Source of the DNA: Brachybacterium tyrofermentans
Lineage (GTDB): Bacteria > Actinomycetota > Actinomycetes > Actinomycetales > Dermabacteraceae
Direction: 5' to 3'
Length of the DNA stretch: 64,000 nt
Assembly (NCBI RefSeq): GCF_014897585.1
Contig: NZ_JABUXW010000003.1
Location: 181,514 to 245,513, forward strand
A program made the translations under genes and the position numbers. Below, in pieces: positions 8,953-17,663 of this stretch; positions within the stretch are counted from its first letter, which is position 1, and the number at the start of each line of letters is the position of its first letter. The notes under the pieces are model-generated. The model was not told the origin of the DNA. It saw only the letters and a program-made list of their open reading frames with translations, and ran no database searches.

Positions 8953-9894
8953 TCACAGAGGGCGGCGGGACGGATCGCACGGCGGGATGCCGTCCGCTGC
9001 ATCGAGCGCGGCGGCGAGGGCGCGCAGCTGGTCCGCATCGGCCGGGACGTGCGGGCCGCGCATCGCGGCATGGGGCAGCACTCCCTGCAGGGCGAGAGCC
9101 GCCTTGGCCGCGACCGCTCCGGGGAGCTGACTCATGATGGCCTCGACCAGCGGGACCAGACGGCGGTGCGCCTCGAGCGCGCCCGCGAGGTCGGAGCGGT
9201 CCACGGCCTCGACCATCTGCTTCTCGAACTCGGCCGCGACCTGGCCGACGACGGACACCACGCCCGAGGCGCCGATCGCGAGCCACGGGAGGTTCAGGGC
9301 GTCCTCGCCGGAGTAGTAGGCGAGACCGTTCTCGGCCATGACCCGGCTGGCCTGCTGCAGATCGCCCTTCGCGTCCTTGACCGCGAGGATGCGCTCGTGC
9401 TCGCCCAGCCGCAGGAGGGTCTCGTAGGCGAGCGGGATGCCCGTGCGCCCCGGGATGTCGTAGAGCATGACCGGGAGATCGGTCGCGTCGGCGATCGCGG
9501 TAGTGTGGGCGATCACCCCGGCCTGGCTGGGCTTGGAGTAGTACGGCGTGACGACCAGCAGGCCGTCGAGCCCCTCGAGCTCCGCATGGGCCCGTGCCAG
9601 ATCGATCGAGTGGGCGGTGTCGTACGTGCCCACCCCGGCGACGACCTTGACCTCGGGGCCGACGGCGGCGCGCACGGCCCGCGCCAGCTCGAGCTTCTCG
9701 ACGTCGGTGAGCGCGGGCGCCTCGCCCGTGGTGCCCGAGACGACGATGAGGTCGTTGCCGTGCTCGCTGATGTGCACCGCGAGCTTCTGGGCGGCGTCGA
9801 GGTCGACCCCGTGGCCGTCCTGCGTGAGCGGCGTGACCACGGCGGTCCCCACCGCGCCGAAGGGCCGTGCGGGGCGCATGTCGGTGCTGGTCAT
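8953..9894 (-). CDS. dapA: 4-hydroxy-tetrahydrodipicolinate synthase
   Basis: Condenses pyruvate with aspartate semialdehyde in the diaminopimelate/lysine pathway that feeds peptidoglycan. The 313-residue (beta/alpha)8 protein has the GTTGEAPALT loop, the YDIPGRTG tyrosine motif and the Schiff-base lysine in AVKDAKGD. The ATG at 9894 has GGGAGGAG directly upstream. It is separated from its usual partner dapB by about 5.4 kb of accessory genes. Confidence 0.97.
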   Translation of the reverse strand: MTSTDMRPARPFGAVGTAVVTPLTQDGHGVDLDAAQKLAVHISEHGNDLIVVSGTTGEAPALTDVEKLELARAVRAAVGPEVKVVAGVGTYDTAHSIDLARAHAELEGLDGLLVVTPYYSKPSQAGVIAHTTAIADATDLPVMLYDIPGRTGIPLAYETLLRLGEHERILAVKDAKGDLQQASRVMAENGLAYYSGEDALNLPWLAIGASGVVSVVGQVAAEFEKQMVEAVDRSDLAGALEAHRRLVPLVEAIMSQLPGAVAAKAALALQGVLPHAAMRGPHVPADADQLRALAAALDAADGIPPCDPSRRPL

Positions 9895-9949
9895 GATCTC
9901 CTCCCAGAGATGTCCTGATCCCAGGAGCCTAATGCAGGCCCCGTCCTGC

Positions 9950-12721
9950 TCAGCGCCGTGACGCGGCTCCGAGATCGACGAGGATCGCCAGCGGGGTGCG
10001 CTGACGGCCCTGTCCCAGCGGGTTGTCCGCGAACGTCGCCTCGAGGCGCTCGTTCGGGGTGTCGACGTCCGATCCCAGCACATTGCGCCCGATGTCGTTG
10101 GCGTCCATGACCACGGTGCCCACGAAGCTGTCGCGCAGCGCCGCAGGGATGTCCGCTCCGCGGATCGCCGCGGAGATCGTCGCCGAGACCGCGTCCGGGT
10201 CCTTCGGGGGAAGCTTCGCGGAGACGTTGGACGGGAAGGCCGAGTACGGCGTGGGCCCGTCGATCGCCCGCACGTTCGCGCCGACGACCTCGTAGAACAG
10301 GCCGCGCTTGCCGATCACCTTGCCGGCCGCGCCGGCGGCCGAGGCCGCCACGACACGGGGCAGGCCGACCTCGCGGATCGCGAGCTCCATCGTGGTGGGG
10401 TCGCCCAGGCCGATGCCGGCCGGGGTGCGGGTGACGAAGCGGCTGAGGACCTTCGCCGACCGCCGGGGCTTGATCTCCCAGGTGAACCAGGAGCGGCCCT
10501 GCGTGATGGCGATGATCTTCTCGCTGATCACGAAGTACCACGGGGACCCGTCGGGCACGACATCCGCGGGCAGGGATGCCGCGAAGGCCTCGACCCGCTC
10601 GCGCGCGAGCGACTCGACATCGTCCCCGCGGGCCACCAGGGCGGTCTGCAGAGGCAGACGGCGCCAGGTGTGGCCGTCGGGCTCGGAGACGAGGTCGAGC
10701 TCCTTGGCCGGGTTGGCGACGTAGTCGCTCTTGGGCTCCTCCTCGGTCTCGGGCTCCCGAGCTGCGTCGACGGGGGCCGCAGCGGCCGCGGCGGCCAGCT
10801 CCGCCTGCTCGTCGGCGGCGGCACGATCGCCGAGCGCCCGCGTGGAGCCCTCCGCGTCGTCGAAGAAGGTGCGCATCCACAGCTCGACGTTCAGCAGGCG
10901 CCAGAACATCATCGTGCCGTGGTTGCCGGGGTTCGCGATGTAGTCCTCGAACAGGGCGACCACGCTGGGGGCGTCGAAGTAGGGGCGGCTCGCGAAGGAC
11001 TCGGAGGCGAAGATGTCCATCAGCTCCGGGGCGATCGTGCGGAACCACTCGCCCTCCGGGGTCGTGAAGCCGATCTTGTTGCGACGCTTGGAGATCATGT
11101 CGGGCAGGATCCCGTCCATGGCCTCGCGCAGGATCCGCTTGTTCCAGCCGTCGTGGATGATGGCGGACTCGTCGAGGGAGAACAGGAACTTCAGCAGCTC
11201 CTTGTCGACAAAGGGCACACGGCCCTCGATGCTGAAGCGCATCGTGTTCTTGTCCTCGTAGCGCAGCAGGGAGGGCAGCGAGGACCGGAAGGTGTCCTCG
11301 AGCAGGCGCTCCTTGATGTCGTCCTGCACGGACGTGACCTTCTCCGAGCTGTGCTCGGAGACGAAGCCGGAGTTCAGCAGCGCCTCGATCGGTACCGAGG
11401 TGCGCCCGGAGTACTTGGTGCGGGCGAGCTTGCGCAGGATGTCGCGGGAGCCGACGATCTCGCTCGCGAGCTCCTTGAACCGCTTCTGACGACGCAGCTG
11501 GCGCAGGTAGACGTAGAAGTACGGGTTGTACCCGGCCATCATCTCGTCGGCGCCCTGACCGTCCAGCAGCACCGTCACGTGCTGGCTGGCCTCACGCATC
11601 ACCGCGTACTGGGCGTACGGCCCGGTGGAGATGATCGGCTCCTCCTGGGTGCGCACGAAGTCACGCAGGTCCTCGAGGAAGGCGTCCGGCTGGGGATGGA
11701 TCTTGTGCGCCGTGATCTGGCCCGCGTTGTCGCTGAGCAGCTTGTCGACATAGGCCTCCTCATCGTTCGAGGAGTTCGGGAAGACGGCCGAGAAGGTGTT
11801 CTGACGGCTGCCGACGGCGCTGAAGTTCTCGTCCTGGGGCTGCTCGCGCAGGTGACGGGCGATCACGGCGGCGACCGCGGAGGAGTCCAGACCGCCGGAG
11901 AGGGACGTGCCCACGGGGACCTCCGACTGCAGACGCAGCCGGACTGACTCCTGGAAGCGTTCGCGGTACTCGTCGACGACCTCCTGGCTGTACGGACGGC
12001 TGGGGCGCTCGGCGATCTCGCGCAGCTCCTCCTGGAGCCTGGTGAAGGACGTGACCGAGGTGCCGTCGGCGCTGATCTCGAGGACCTCGCCCGCCATGAG
12101 GCGGCGCACGCCGCGGAAGAAGGTCTGGGAGTCGTCGTCCTGGACACGGAACTTCAGGTAGCGGTACACGGCGCGGTCGTCCGGTGCGGCGTCGAAGCGC
12201 TGCGCCGCGAGCAGAGCACGGATCTCGGAGCCGAACAGGACCTGGGGGCGTCCCCCGGCGCCCTCGGCGCTCTCGTCGATCCAGTAATAGAGGGGCTTGA
12301 TGCCGAAGTGGTCACGGGCCACGGTGACCGTGCCGGTCTGCGCGTCGTGGATCGCGAACGCGAACATGCCGTTGAAACGGTCGTACGCCGCGGTGCCCCA
12401 CTCGGCATGCGCCTCGAGGAGCACCTCGGTGTCCGAGTCGGTGCGGAAGGTGTGGCCCAGCTCCTCGAGCTCGGCGCGCAGCGGCAGGTAGTTGTAGGTC
12501 TCGCCGTTGTAGACGATGGTGTACCGGCCATCGGCGGTGGTCATCGGCTGGGCACCGCCGGCGACGTCGATGATGGAGAGGCGTCGGTGGGCCAGGCCGG
12601 TCTCACCGTCGACGAAGAGGCCTTCTCCGTCGGGCCCGCGGTGGGCCAGAGCGCTGTTCATCCGCCGGGCGATGCCCTCGGTGTCGGCACCGAATCCGTA
12701 GCTTCCGGAGATTCCGCACAT
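9950..12721 (-). CDS. asnB: Asparagine synthetase (glutamine-hydrolysing) fused to an F420-0 gamma-glutamyl ligase-like domain
   Basis: One uninterrupted 923-residue frame. Residues 1-~210 are a class-II glutamine amidotransferase starting MCGISG, so Cys2 is the nucleophile, with AHRGPDGEG and VYNGETYNY. Residues ~240-620 are the ATP-dependent synthetase with the PP-loop SGGLDSSAVAA near residue 275. A roughly 40-residue Ala/Glu-rich linker leads to residues ~665-920, which resemble the coenzyme F420-0:gamma-glutamyl ligase family (ISEKIIAITQGRS, RFVTRTPAGIGLGDP, KLPPKDPDAVS, VVMDANDIGRNVLGSD). AsnB proteins normally end near 600-650 residues. The start is fixed by Cys2, with AAAGGA upstream. 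The ligase-like activity is inferred from resemblance only. Confidence 0.88.
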   Translation of the reverse strand: MCGISGSYGFGADTEGIARRMNSALAHRGPDGEGLFVDGETGLAHRRLSIIDVAGGAQPMTTADGRYTIVYNGETYNYLPLRAELEELGHTFRTDSDTEVLLEAHAEWGTAAYDRFNGMFAFAIHDAQTGTVTVARDHFGIKPLYYWIDESAEGAGGRPQVLFGSEIRALLAAQRFDAAPDDRAVYRYLKFRVQDDDSQTFFRGVRRLMAGEVLEISADGTSVTSFTRLQEELREIAERPSRPYSQEVVDEYRERFQESVRLRLQSEVPVGTSLSGGLDSSAVAAVIARHLREQPQDENFSAVGSRQNTFSAVFPNSSNDEEAYVDKLLSDNAGQITAHKIHPQPDAFLEDLRDFVRTQEEPIISTGPYAQYAVMREASQHVTVLLDGQGADEMMAGYNPYFYVYLRQLRRQKRFKELASEIVGSRDILRKLARTKYSGRTSVPIEALLNSGFVSEHSSEKVTSVQDDIKERLLEDTFRSSLPSLLRYEDKNTMRFSIEGRVPFVDKELLKFLFSLDESAIIHDGWNKRILREAMDGILPDMISKRRNKIGFTTPEGEWFRTIAPELMDIFASESFASRPYFDAPSVVALFEDYIANPGNHGTMMFWRLLNVELWMRTFFDDAEGSTRALGDRAAADEQAELAAAAAAAPVDAAREPETEEEPKSDYVANPAKELDLVSEPDGHTWRRLPLQTALVARGDDVESLARERVEAFAASLPADVVPDGSPWYFVISEKIIAITQGRSWFTWEIKPRRSAKVLSRFVTRTPAGIGLGDPTTMELAIREVGLPRVVAASAAGAAGKVIGKRGLFYEVVGANVRAIDGPTPYSAFPSNVSAKLPPKDPDAVSATISAAIRGADIPAALRDSFVGTVVMDANDIGRNVLGSDVDTPNERLEATFADNPLGQGRQRTPLAILVDLGAASRR

Positions 12722-12886
12722 GAGAGGGGTCCTTTCGAAGGGGACGGCTCCGATCCGCGGCGGCGTCACGTCGAGGCGACGCGGACACCGGATCCGACCG
12801 GCACCCGTGAAAGGCGTGCGGACCGGGATCGGCCGCCTGAGCCTATCAACGCCGAGCACCTGCGCAGAGCAGGCGCGGCGTGACGT

Positions 12887-13615
12887 TCAGCTACCGCGTC
12901 GAGCGAGCACCAGGTCATCGCCATCGACCCGGATCTCCAGGTCGTCCAGCGAGGTGACCAGGGCGTCCGCGAGCGGCGACAGCTCGGCGGCCGGGGTGGT
13001 GCTCGTCACGGCGACCGTGCGCGCCCCGGCCTCGGCGCCGGAGAGCAGCCCGCCCACGGAGTCCTCCAGGACGATGCTCTGCGCAGGGTCGACCTCGAGC
13101 CGTCGGGCACCGAGCAGGTACGGCTCGGGATCCGGCTTGCCGCGGCTCACCTGGTCCGCCGTGACCATCTGCGCAGGCACCGGCAGCCCGGTGGTGGCCC
13201 ACCGCGCCTCGAACAGCGGGGCGGTGCAGGAGGTCACGATCGTCCAGGTGGCACGACCGAGCTGCTGTGCCGCCTCGTCGAGCTCGCGCAGCAGCCGCTC
13301 GGTGCCGGGCAGGGTCACGATCGATCCGACGTCGGCGATCTCGAGCGCCTCGACCCGGGCATGGGCCGCGGAGAGCTGGTCCGCATCGAGCTCGGGCATC
13401 AGCTCGGCGAGGACCTGGCGGGCAGGCTTCCCGTGCTGGGCGTGCCCGAACTCGAGATCCGTCCCGAGCTCTCGCAGCAGGGTGTTCCAGGCGCGCTCCA
13501 CCGCGGGCCCGGAGTCGATCAGGGTGCCATCCATGTCGAGCAGGAGGACCTTCGCGCGCAGTGGGAGGGCGTCGCCGGAGGCGGTCTGGGCGAGGGGGTC
13601 CGAGGTGGCCGTCAT
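12887..13615 (-). CDS. HAD-superfamily hydrolase, probable sugar phosphatase
   Basis: Haloacid-dehalogenase-type phosphatase of 242 residues. Motif I is LLLDMDGTLIDSG (the two Asp near residue 30), motif II is TSC after a cap domain, and motifs III/IV are KPDPEPY and VLEDSVGG. This is the beta-phosphoglucomutase/sugar-phosphatase type. The substrate cannot be told from sequence. It is divergent from azlC, 62 bases away, and downstream of nothing obvious; the asparagine synthetase gene follows at 165 bases. Confidence 0.88.
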   Translation of the reverse strand: MTATSDPLAQTASGDALPLRAKVLLLDMDGTLIDSGPAVERAWNTLLRELGTDLEFGHAQHGKPARQVLAELMPELDADQLSAAHARVEALEIADVGSIVTLPGTERLLRELDEAAQQLGRATWTIVTSCTAPLFEARWATTGLPVPAQMVTADQVSRGKPDPEPYLLGARRLEVDPAQSIVLEDSVGGLLSGAEAGARTVAVTSTTPAAELSPLADALVTSLDDLEIRVDGDDLVLARRGS

Positions 13616-13677
13616 GGCCTCACGATCTCACACCGAGGACCGGACAGGAAGGCAACGTCCGCCCAGGTGACCGTACA

Positions 13678-14460
13678 GTGAACACCATCATGACCACTGC
13701 TTCACCCGGCACTCCCCAGGAGGCGCCCGGCACCGTGGACCCGGTGCGCAGGATCCGTCGCACCGGATTCTCGATCGGGCTCGCCACCGGTCTGTACGGG
13801 ATCTCCTTCGGCGCTCTGGCCACCTCCTCCGGGCTCGACGTCTGGCAGGCGATGGTGCTCTCCGCCGTGATGTTCACCGGCGGCAGCCAGTTCGCGTTCA
13901 TCGGGGTGATCGGGGGCGGCGGATCTGCCCTCGGCGCCGCCCTGGCCTCGGTGCTGCTGGGCGTGCGGAACACCCTGTACGGACTGATCCTCGCCCGCTC
14001 CCTCCCCCGGCACGGAGTGAAGGGGCTGGCCCGGGTGCAGCTGACCATCGACGAGTCCGCGGCCCTGGCCGCCTCCGGCAGCGATGAGCGGGAGCGGCAG
14101 GCAGGGTTCTGGGCGGCCGGCGTGTGGGTGTATGTCTTCTGGAACCTGTTCTCCCTGGTCGGGGCCGTCGCCGGGCAGTTCGTCGCCGACCCCCGGGCCT
14201 GGGGTCTGGATGCCGCGGCCGCCGCGGCCTTCCTCGCCCTGCTGTGGCCTCGCCTGCGGTCGGCCGATGCGGTGGCGATCGCCGTCGCCGCCGCCTTCAT
14301 CGCGCTCGTGACCACACCCTCGCTGCCTCCGGGCCTCCCGGTCCTGGCCGCCGCCCTGGTCGCCGTGCTCGCCGGGCTGCTGCCCGCGCGCCGCTCCGCA
14401 GAACCCCCGCGGCGCGAGACCCCTCCCGACCCGCGACCGCGTACGGAGGACCGACGATGA
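13678..14460 (+). CDS. azlC: AzlC family branched-chain amino acid exporter subunit
   Basis: Large membrane subunit of the AzlCD exporter for branched-chain amino acids and analogues. Typical features are GLYGISFGALA near the start, MVLSAVMFTGGSQFAFIG and the remaining hydrophobic segments. A GTG at 13678 with AGGTGA 7 bases upstream gives 260 residues; the ATG at 13690 is the alternative. The last 30 residues are Pro/Arg-rich and cytosolic in character. azlD overlaps its stop (ATGA). It is the first plus-strand gene after a long minus-strand run. Confidence 0.92.
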   Translation: MNTIMTTASPGTPQEAPGTVDPVRRIRRTGFSIGLATGLYGISFGALATSSGLDVWQAMVLSAVMFTGGSQFAFIGVIGGGGSALGAALASVLLGVRNTLYGLILARSLPRHGVKGLARVQLTIDESAALAASGSDERERQAGFWAAGVWVYVFWNLFSLVGAVAGQFVADPRAWGLDAAAAAAFLALLWPRLRSADAVAIAVAAAFIALVTTPSLPPGLPVLAAALVAVLAGLLPARRSAEPPRRETPPDPRPRTEDRR

Positions 14461-14771
14461 GCATGCTCTGGGTCGCGGTGATCGCCGCGTCCGTGCTGTC
14501 CTTCGGGCAGAAGTGGCTGGGCTACCAGGCCCCGCCCGACGTCCTGGACCGGCCGCGGATCGCCCGGATCACGACGCTGCTGCCGATCGCCCTGCTGGGT
14601 GCACTGGTCGCCACGCAGACGGCCGCGAGCGGCGCGGAGATCGTGCTCGATGCGCGCCTGGCCGCGATCTCCGTGGCGGCGGTGCTCCTGCTGGCCCGGG
14701 CCCCGTTCCTCATGGTCGTGATCGCCGCGGCGGTCGCGGCGGCCGGCCTGCGCGCCCTCGGCTGGGCCTGA
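14457..14771 (+). CDS. azlD: AzlD domain membrane protein
   Basis: Small (104-residue) partner of AzlC, with three to four hydrophobic helices and the family pattern FGQKWLGYQAPPDVLDRPRI followed by TTLLPIALLGALVATQT. Its ATG overlaps the azlC stop and GGAGGA sits 6 bases upstream, so the two are translationally coupled. Its TGA is directly followed, base to base, by the stop of the convergent minus-strand gene. Confidence 0.9.
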   Translation: MSMLWVAVIAASVLSFGQKWLGYQAPPDVLDRPRIARITTLLPIALLGALVATQTAASGAEIVLDARLAAISVAAVLLLARAPFLMVVIAAAVAAAGLRALGWA

Positions 14772-15245
14772 TCAGCGACCGGCCCCGTCCCGTCGAGCAT
14801 CAGCTCCACGAACACCAGCCCGTCCGACACCAGTTCGACGAACATCAGCCCGACGGGCGTCGATCGCCCGCCGGGTCGCCATCCGGGCGCCCTTGCGATC
14901 ACGCAGCGCGTCGTACGCCAGGGCGAGGCGGAACCATGCGGTCCAGTCCTGCTCGCCCCGGTCCTGCACCGCCGCGCGCGCGGCCTCGAACTCGGCGCGC
15001 GGATCCTCGGCGTCGGCATCGGCAGGGGGCTCGTAGCGGCGGGCGAGGTCACCGGCGCCGATCCCGAAGAGCACCTCCCGCCAGGTCACCCAGACGGTCA
15101 GCCCCAGCAGGATGACGATCCCCAGGGCGAGCCCGTAGCCCAGCGCGCTCCCGGCGCGCACGAAGCCCCACGCGATCCAGCCCAGTCCCCAGCAGTACGC
15201 CGCCGTGATCAGCAGGAGGGCGACGACGACGATCTTCTGACGCAT
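14772..15245 (-). CDS. Small membrane protein with a repetitive basic tail, unknown function
   Basis: The 157-residue product begins with two hydrophobic segments (residues ~5-30 and ~35-55), then a helical region with an EFEAARAAVQDRGEQDW...LAYDALRD motif reminiscent of tetratricopeptide helices. The last 30 residues are Arg/Gly/Asp-rich and are encoded by a degenerate 15-bp tandem array. I do not recognise a family. It starts 13 bases after dapB ends, so it may be co-transcribed with dapB. The convergent azlD stop abuts its own stop. Confidence 0.75.
   Translation of the reverse strand: MRQKIVVVALLLITAAYCWGLGWIAWGFVRAGSALGYGLALGIVILLGLTVWVTWREVLFGIGAGDLARRYEPPADADAEDPRAEFEAARAAVQDRGEQDWTAWFRLALAYDALRDRKGARMATRRAIDARRADVRRTGVGRAGVRGADARRDGAGR
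14798..14857. repeat. Degenerate 15-bp tandem array (4 units) inside a gene end
   Basis: Units begin at 14798, 14813, 14828 and 14843 and share CAYCAG at their start. Because the period is a multiple of three they encode a five-residue repeat, Arg/Gly/Asp/Ala-rich, at the C-terminus of the small membrane protein. The format matches other short arrays in the window although the sequence differs. Confidence 0.7.
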
Positions 15246-15257
15246 CGACGTGCCCGC

Positions 15258-16025
15258 TCAGCCGAGCTCGAGGTAGCCGTCCAGGCCCACCGTGAGGCCC
15301 GGGTGCGCAGCGACCTCGCGCACGCCCAGCAGCACGCCGGGCATGAAGCTGGCGCGGTCGAAGGAGTCGTGGCGGAGCTGGAACTGCTCCCCCGGGCCTC
15401 CGAACTGGACCACCTCATGGGCGACCAGGCCGCGCTGTCGCACCGCATGCACGTGGATCCCGTCGACGACTGCGCCGCGGGCTCCGTCAGGATCCTTCTG
15501 GGTCGCATCGGGCACTGCCCCGAGTCCGGCGGCCTTGCGCCCACGGGCGATCGCCGCCGCGGTGTGGCGGGCCGTTCCCGAGGGGGCGTCGAGCTTGTCC
15601 GGGTGGTGCATCTCGATGATCTCGGCGCTGTCGTAGTAGCGGGCGGCGACCTCGGCGAAGCGCATGGCGAGCACGGCACCGATCGCGAAGTTGGGGGCGA
15701 TGAGCACGCCCACCCCGTCAGCTCCCTCGAGCTGCGAGCGCAGGTCGCCGAGGGTCTCCTCGGTCCAGCCCGTGGTGCCGACCACGGCATGGATGCCGTG
15801 CTCGACGAGCCACCGGACGTTCTGGGCGGTCACGGACGGGACCGTGAGGTCCACAGCGACCTGCGCGCCGGCGTCGGTGATCGTGGAGAGCTCGTCGTCG
15901 CGCCCGAGCGCGGCGACGAGCTCCAGGTCCGTCGCGGCCTCGACGGCGCGGCAGGCCTCGGAACCCATCCGGCCGCCCGCGCCGATCACGGCGACGCGCA
16001 GGGGGGTCTGGTCAGTGCTGGTCAT
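15258..16025 (-). CDS. dapB: 4-hydroxy-tetrahydrodipicolinate reductase
   Basis: NAD(P)H-dependent second enzyme of the diaminopimelate branch. The 255-residue product has the Rossmann glycine motif GAGGRMG near residue 15, the catalytic segment HHPDKLDAPSGTA and the C-terminal FMPGVLLGVREV region. The ATG at 16025 has a GGAGC ribosome-binding site. It follows the M16 peptidase gene by 62 bases in the usual actinobacterial order pnp - peptidase - dapB. Confidence 0.96.
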   Translation of the reverse strand: MTSTDQTPLRVAVIGAGGRMGSEACRAVEAATDLELVAALGRDDELSTITDAGAQVAVDLTVPSVTAQNVRWLVEHGIHAVVGTTGWTEETLGDLRSQLEGADGVGVLIAPNFAIGAVLAMRFAEVAARYYDSAEIIEMHHPDKLDAPSGTARHTAAAIARGRKAAGLGAVPDATQKDPDGARGAVVDGIHVHAVRQRGLVAHEVVQFGGPGEQFQLRHDSFDRASFMPGVLLGVREVAAHPGLTVGLDGYLELG

Positions 16026-16087
16026 GGGGTGCTCCTCGACGGATCGGGGTGGATGGGCTGTCAGGCTTTGCGTGGCGGGGCAGGAGC

Positions 16088-17425
16088 TCAGGACTCCGGG
16101 CCGACCTCGACCCGGGTGCTGAAGGAACCCGCCAGGCGCGCGGCGAGCTCCTGCACAGCCGCGGCGTCGACCCGGCCGATCTTCTCGAGCGTCTCGTCGA
16201 CGCTCGTGTACGTCCCGTGGACCAGCTCGATCGTGCCGAGCCTGCCCATCCTGCTGCTGGTGTCCTCGAGCCCCAGGGCGAAGGACCCGGTGATCTGACC
16301 CTTGGCGCGGGACAGCTCCTCCTGCTCGATGCCGCTGGCGCCCATCCGGTCGAGCTCCTCGGCGAGCAGCTCGACGACCTGCGCGGTGCGGGAGGGACGG
16401 CAGGCGGCGTACATCCCGAACAGGCCGGCGTCGCGGTAGCCGCCGCTGAAGGAGTACACCGAGTAGGCCAGGCCGCGCTGCTCCCGGATGTTCTGGAACA
16501 GGCGTGAGGACATGCCGCCGCCGAGCACCGACATGAGCACCGAGAGCGTGTGGCGGTCCTCGCTGAGAGCCGAGAGGCCCTGGCCGCCGAGGTAGATGTG
16601 GTTCTGCTCCGCAGGACGGATCAGCCGGTGCGAGGCGATCGTGGAGACGTCCTGGACGGACCTGTTCGCCGTGGTCCCCCTGGGAGCCTCCGAGCGCGGC
16701 CGACGGCGGGGCAGAGCCCCCTCCTCGAGCGTCCAGCCCCCGCGGCGCAGCCCCGTCCGGAGCAGCTCGGCCAGCTCGTCGTGATCGATGTCCCCGACCG
16801 CGGTGACGACCAGGTTGTCGGGTCGGTAGTGCGTATCCCAGTGGGCGCGCACATCCTCGATGCTCAGCGCGTTCACGGACTGCTCGGTGCCGCCGACGGG
16901 GCGGCCGAGGGCGGTCTCGGCGCCGAGCACGTCGGCGAGGAAGGTCTCGTAGCCCACATCGGTCGGATCGTCCTCGGCCATGGCGAGCTCCTCGAGGATG
17001 ACCTCCCGCTCGGTGGCCAGGGCCTCCTGCTCCAGCAGGCTCGCCGTGATCATGTCCGTGAGGACGTCCACGGCCATCGGCACATCGGAGGAACGGACCC
17101 TGCCGTAGTAGAGGGTGTGCTCCTTCGCGGTGATGGCGTTGGAATCGCCGCCGACCTCGTCGAAGGCCGTGGCGATGTCCATCGCGGAGCGCCGCTGGGT
17201 GCCTTTGAACAGGAGGTGCTCGAGAACATGCGTCGACCCGGCATGCTCGGGACGCTCGTCGCGCGATCCGACGGGCAGCCAGAGCCCGATGGTCGCGCTG
17301 CGCACGCTGCGATCGGTCTGGGTCAGCAGACGCACACCGCCGGGCAGGATGCTGCGCCGCACACCGGTGGCGGCATCGAGCATCACGTCGGAGGCGGGAT
17401 CATCGAAAACGAGGTCGGAAGGCAT
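16088..17425 (-). CDS. M16 family zinc metallopeptidase (processing-peptidase-like)
   Basis: Insulinase-family protease of about 445 residues with the inverted zinc motif HxxEH seen as HVLEHLLFKGT near residue 65, the further ligand glutamate about 70-75 residues later in EVILEEL, and the C-terminal M16 R/Y substrate region (RGLAYSVYSF). Its position after pnp is that of the actinobacterial PepR-type peptidase. The start is uncertain: ATG at 17425 (used) or ATG at 17455, neither with a strong ribosome-binding site. A strong terminator after pnp (17585-17622) separates it from that gene. Confidence 0.92.
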   Translation of the reverse strand: MPSDLVFDDPASDVMLDAATGVRRSILPGGVRLLTQTDRSVRSATIGLWLPVGSRDERPEHAGSTHVLEHLLFKGTQRRSAMDIATAFDEVGGDSNAITAKEHTLYYGRVRSSDVPMAVDVLTDMITASLLEQEALATEREVILEELAMAEDDPTDVGYETFLADVLGAETALGRPVGGTEQSVNALSIEDVRAHWDTHYRPDNLVVTAVGDIDHDELAELLRTGLRRGGWTLEEGALPRRRPRSEAPRGTTANRSVQDVSTIASHRLIRPAEQNHIYLGGQGLSALSEDRHTLSVLMSVLGGGMSSRLFQNIREQRGLAYSVYSFSGGYRDAGLFGMYAACRPSRTAQVVELLAEELDRMGASGIEQEELSRAKGQITGSFALGLEDTSSRMGRLGTIELVHGTYTSVDETLEKIGRVDAAAVQELAARLAGSFSTRVEVGPES

Positions 17426-17584
17426 CGATCGATTGTTCCACGACCTGGCCGGCATCGGGACGAGAGTTCGCCCTCCCTCCCGGACCTCGACATCCCCGGC
17501 CTCGACCCTCCCCGAGCTCCACGACGCTCACCCCGCCCCCGAGGGACCCGTGCCGGAACAGCCGGTCGACTCGCCCCGGGACAG

Positions 17585-17622
17585 CAGGACGGGGAGGCAC
17601 CCGATGGTGCCTCCCCGTCCTG
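17585..17622 (-). terminator. Terminator hairpin of pnp
   Basis: A perfect 17-bp stem (17585-17601 with 17606-17622) closes a four-base loop, CGAT, 41 bases after the pnp stop. It has no U-tract, as is common in high-GC actinobacteria. Confidence 0.8.
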
Positions 17623-17663
17623 GGAGCTACGGCCTCAGAAGGCCGAACAGATCACTGTGCGGA

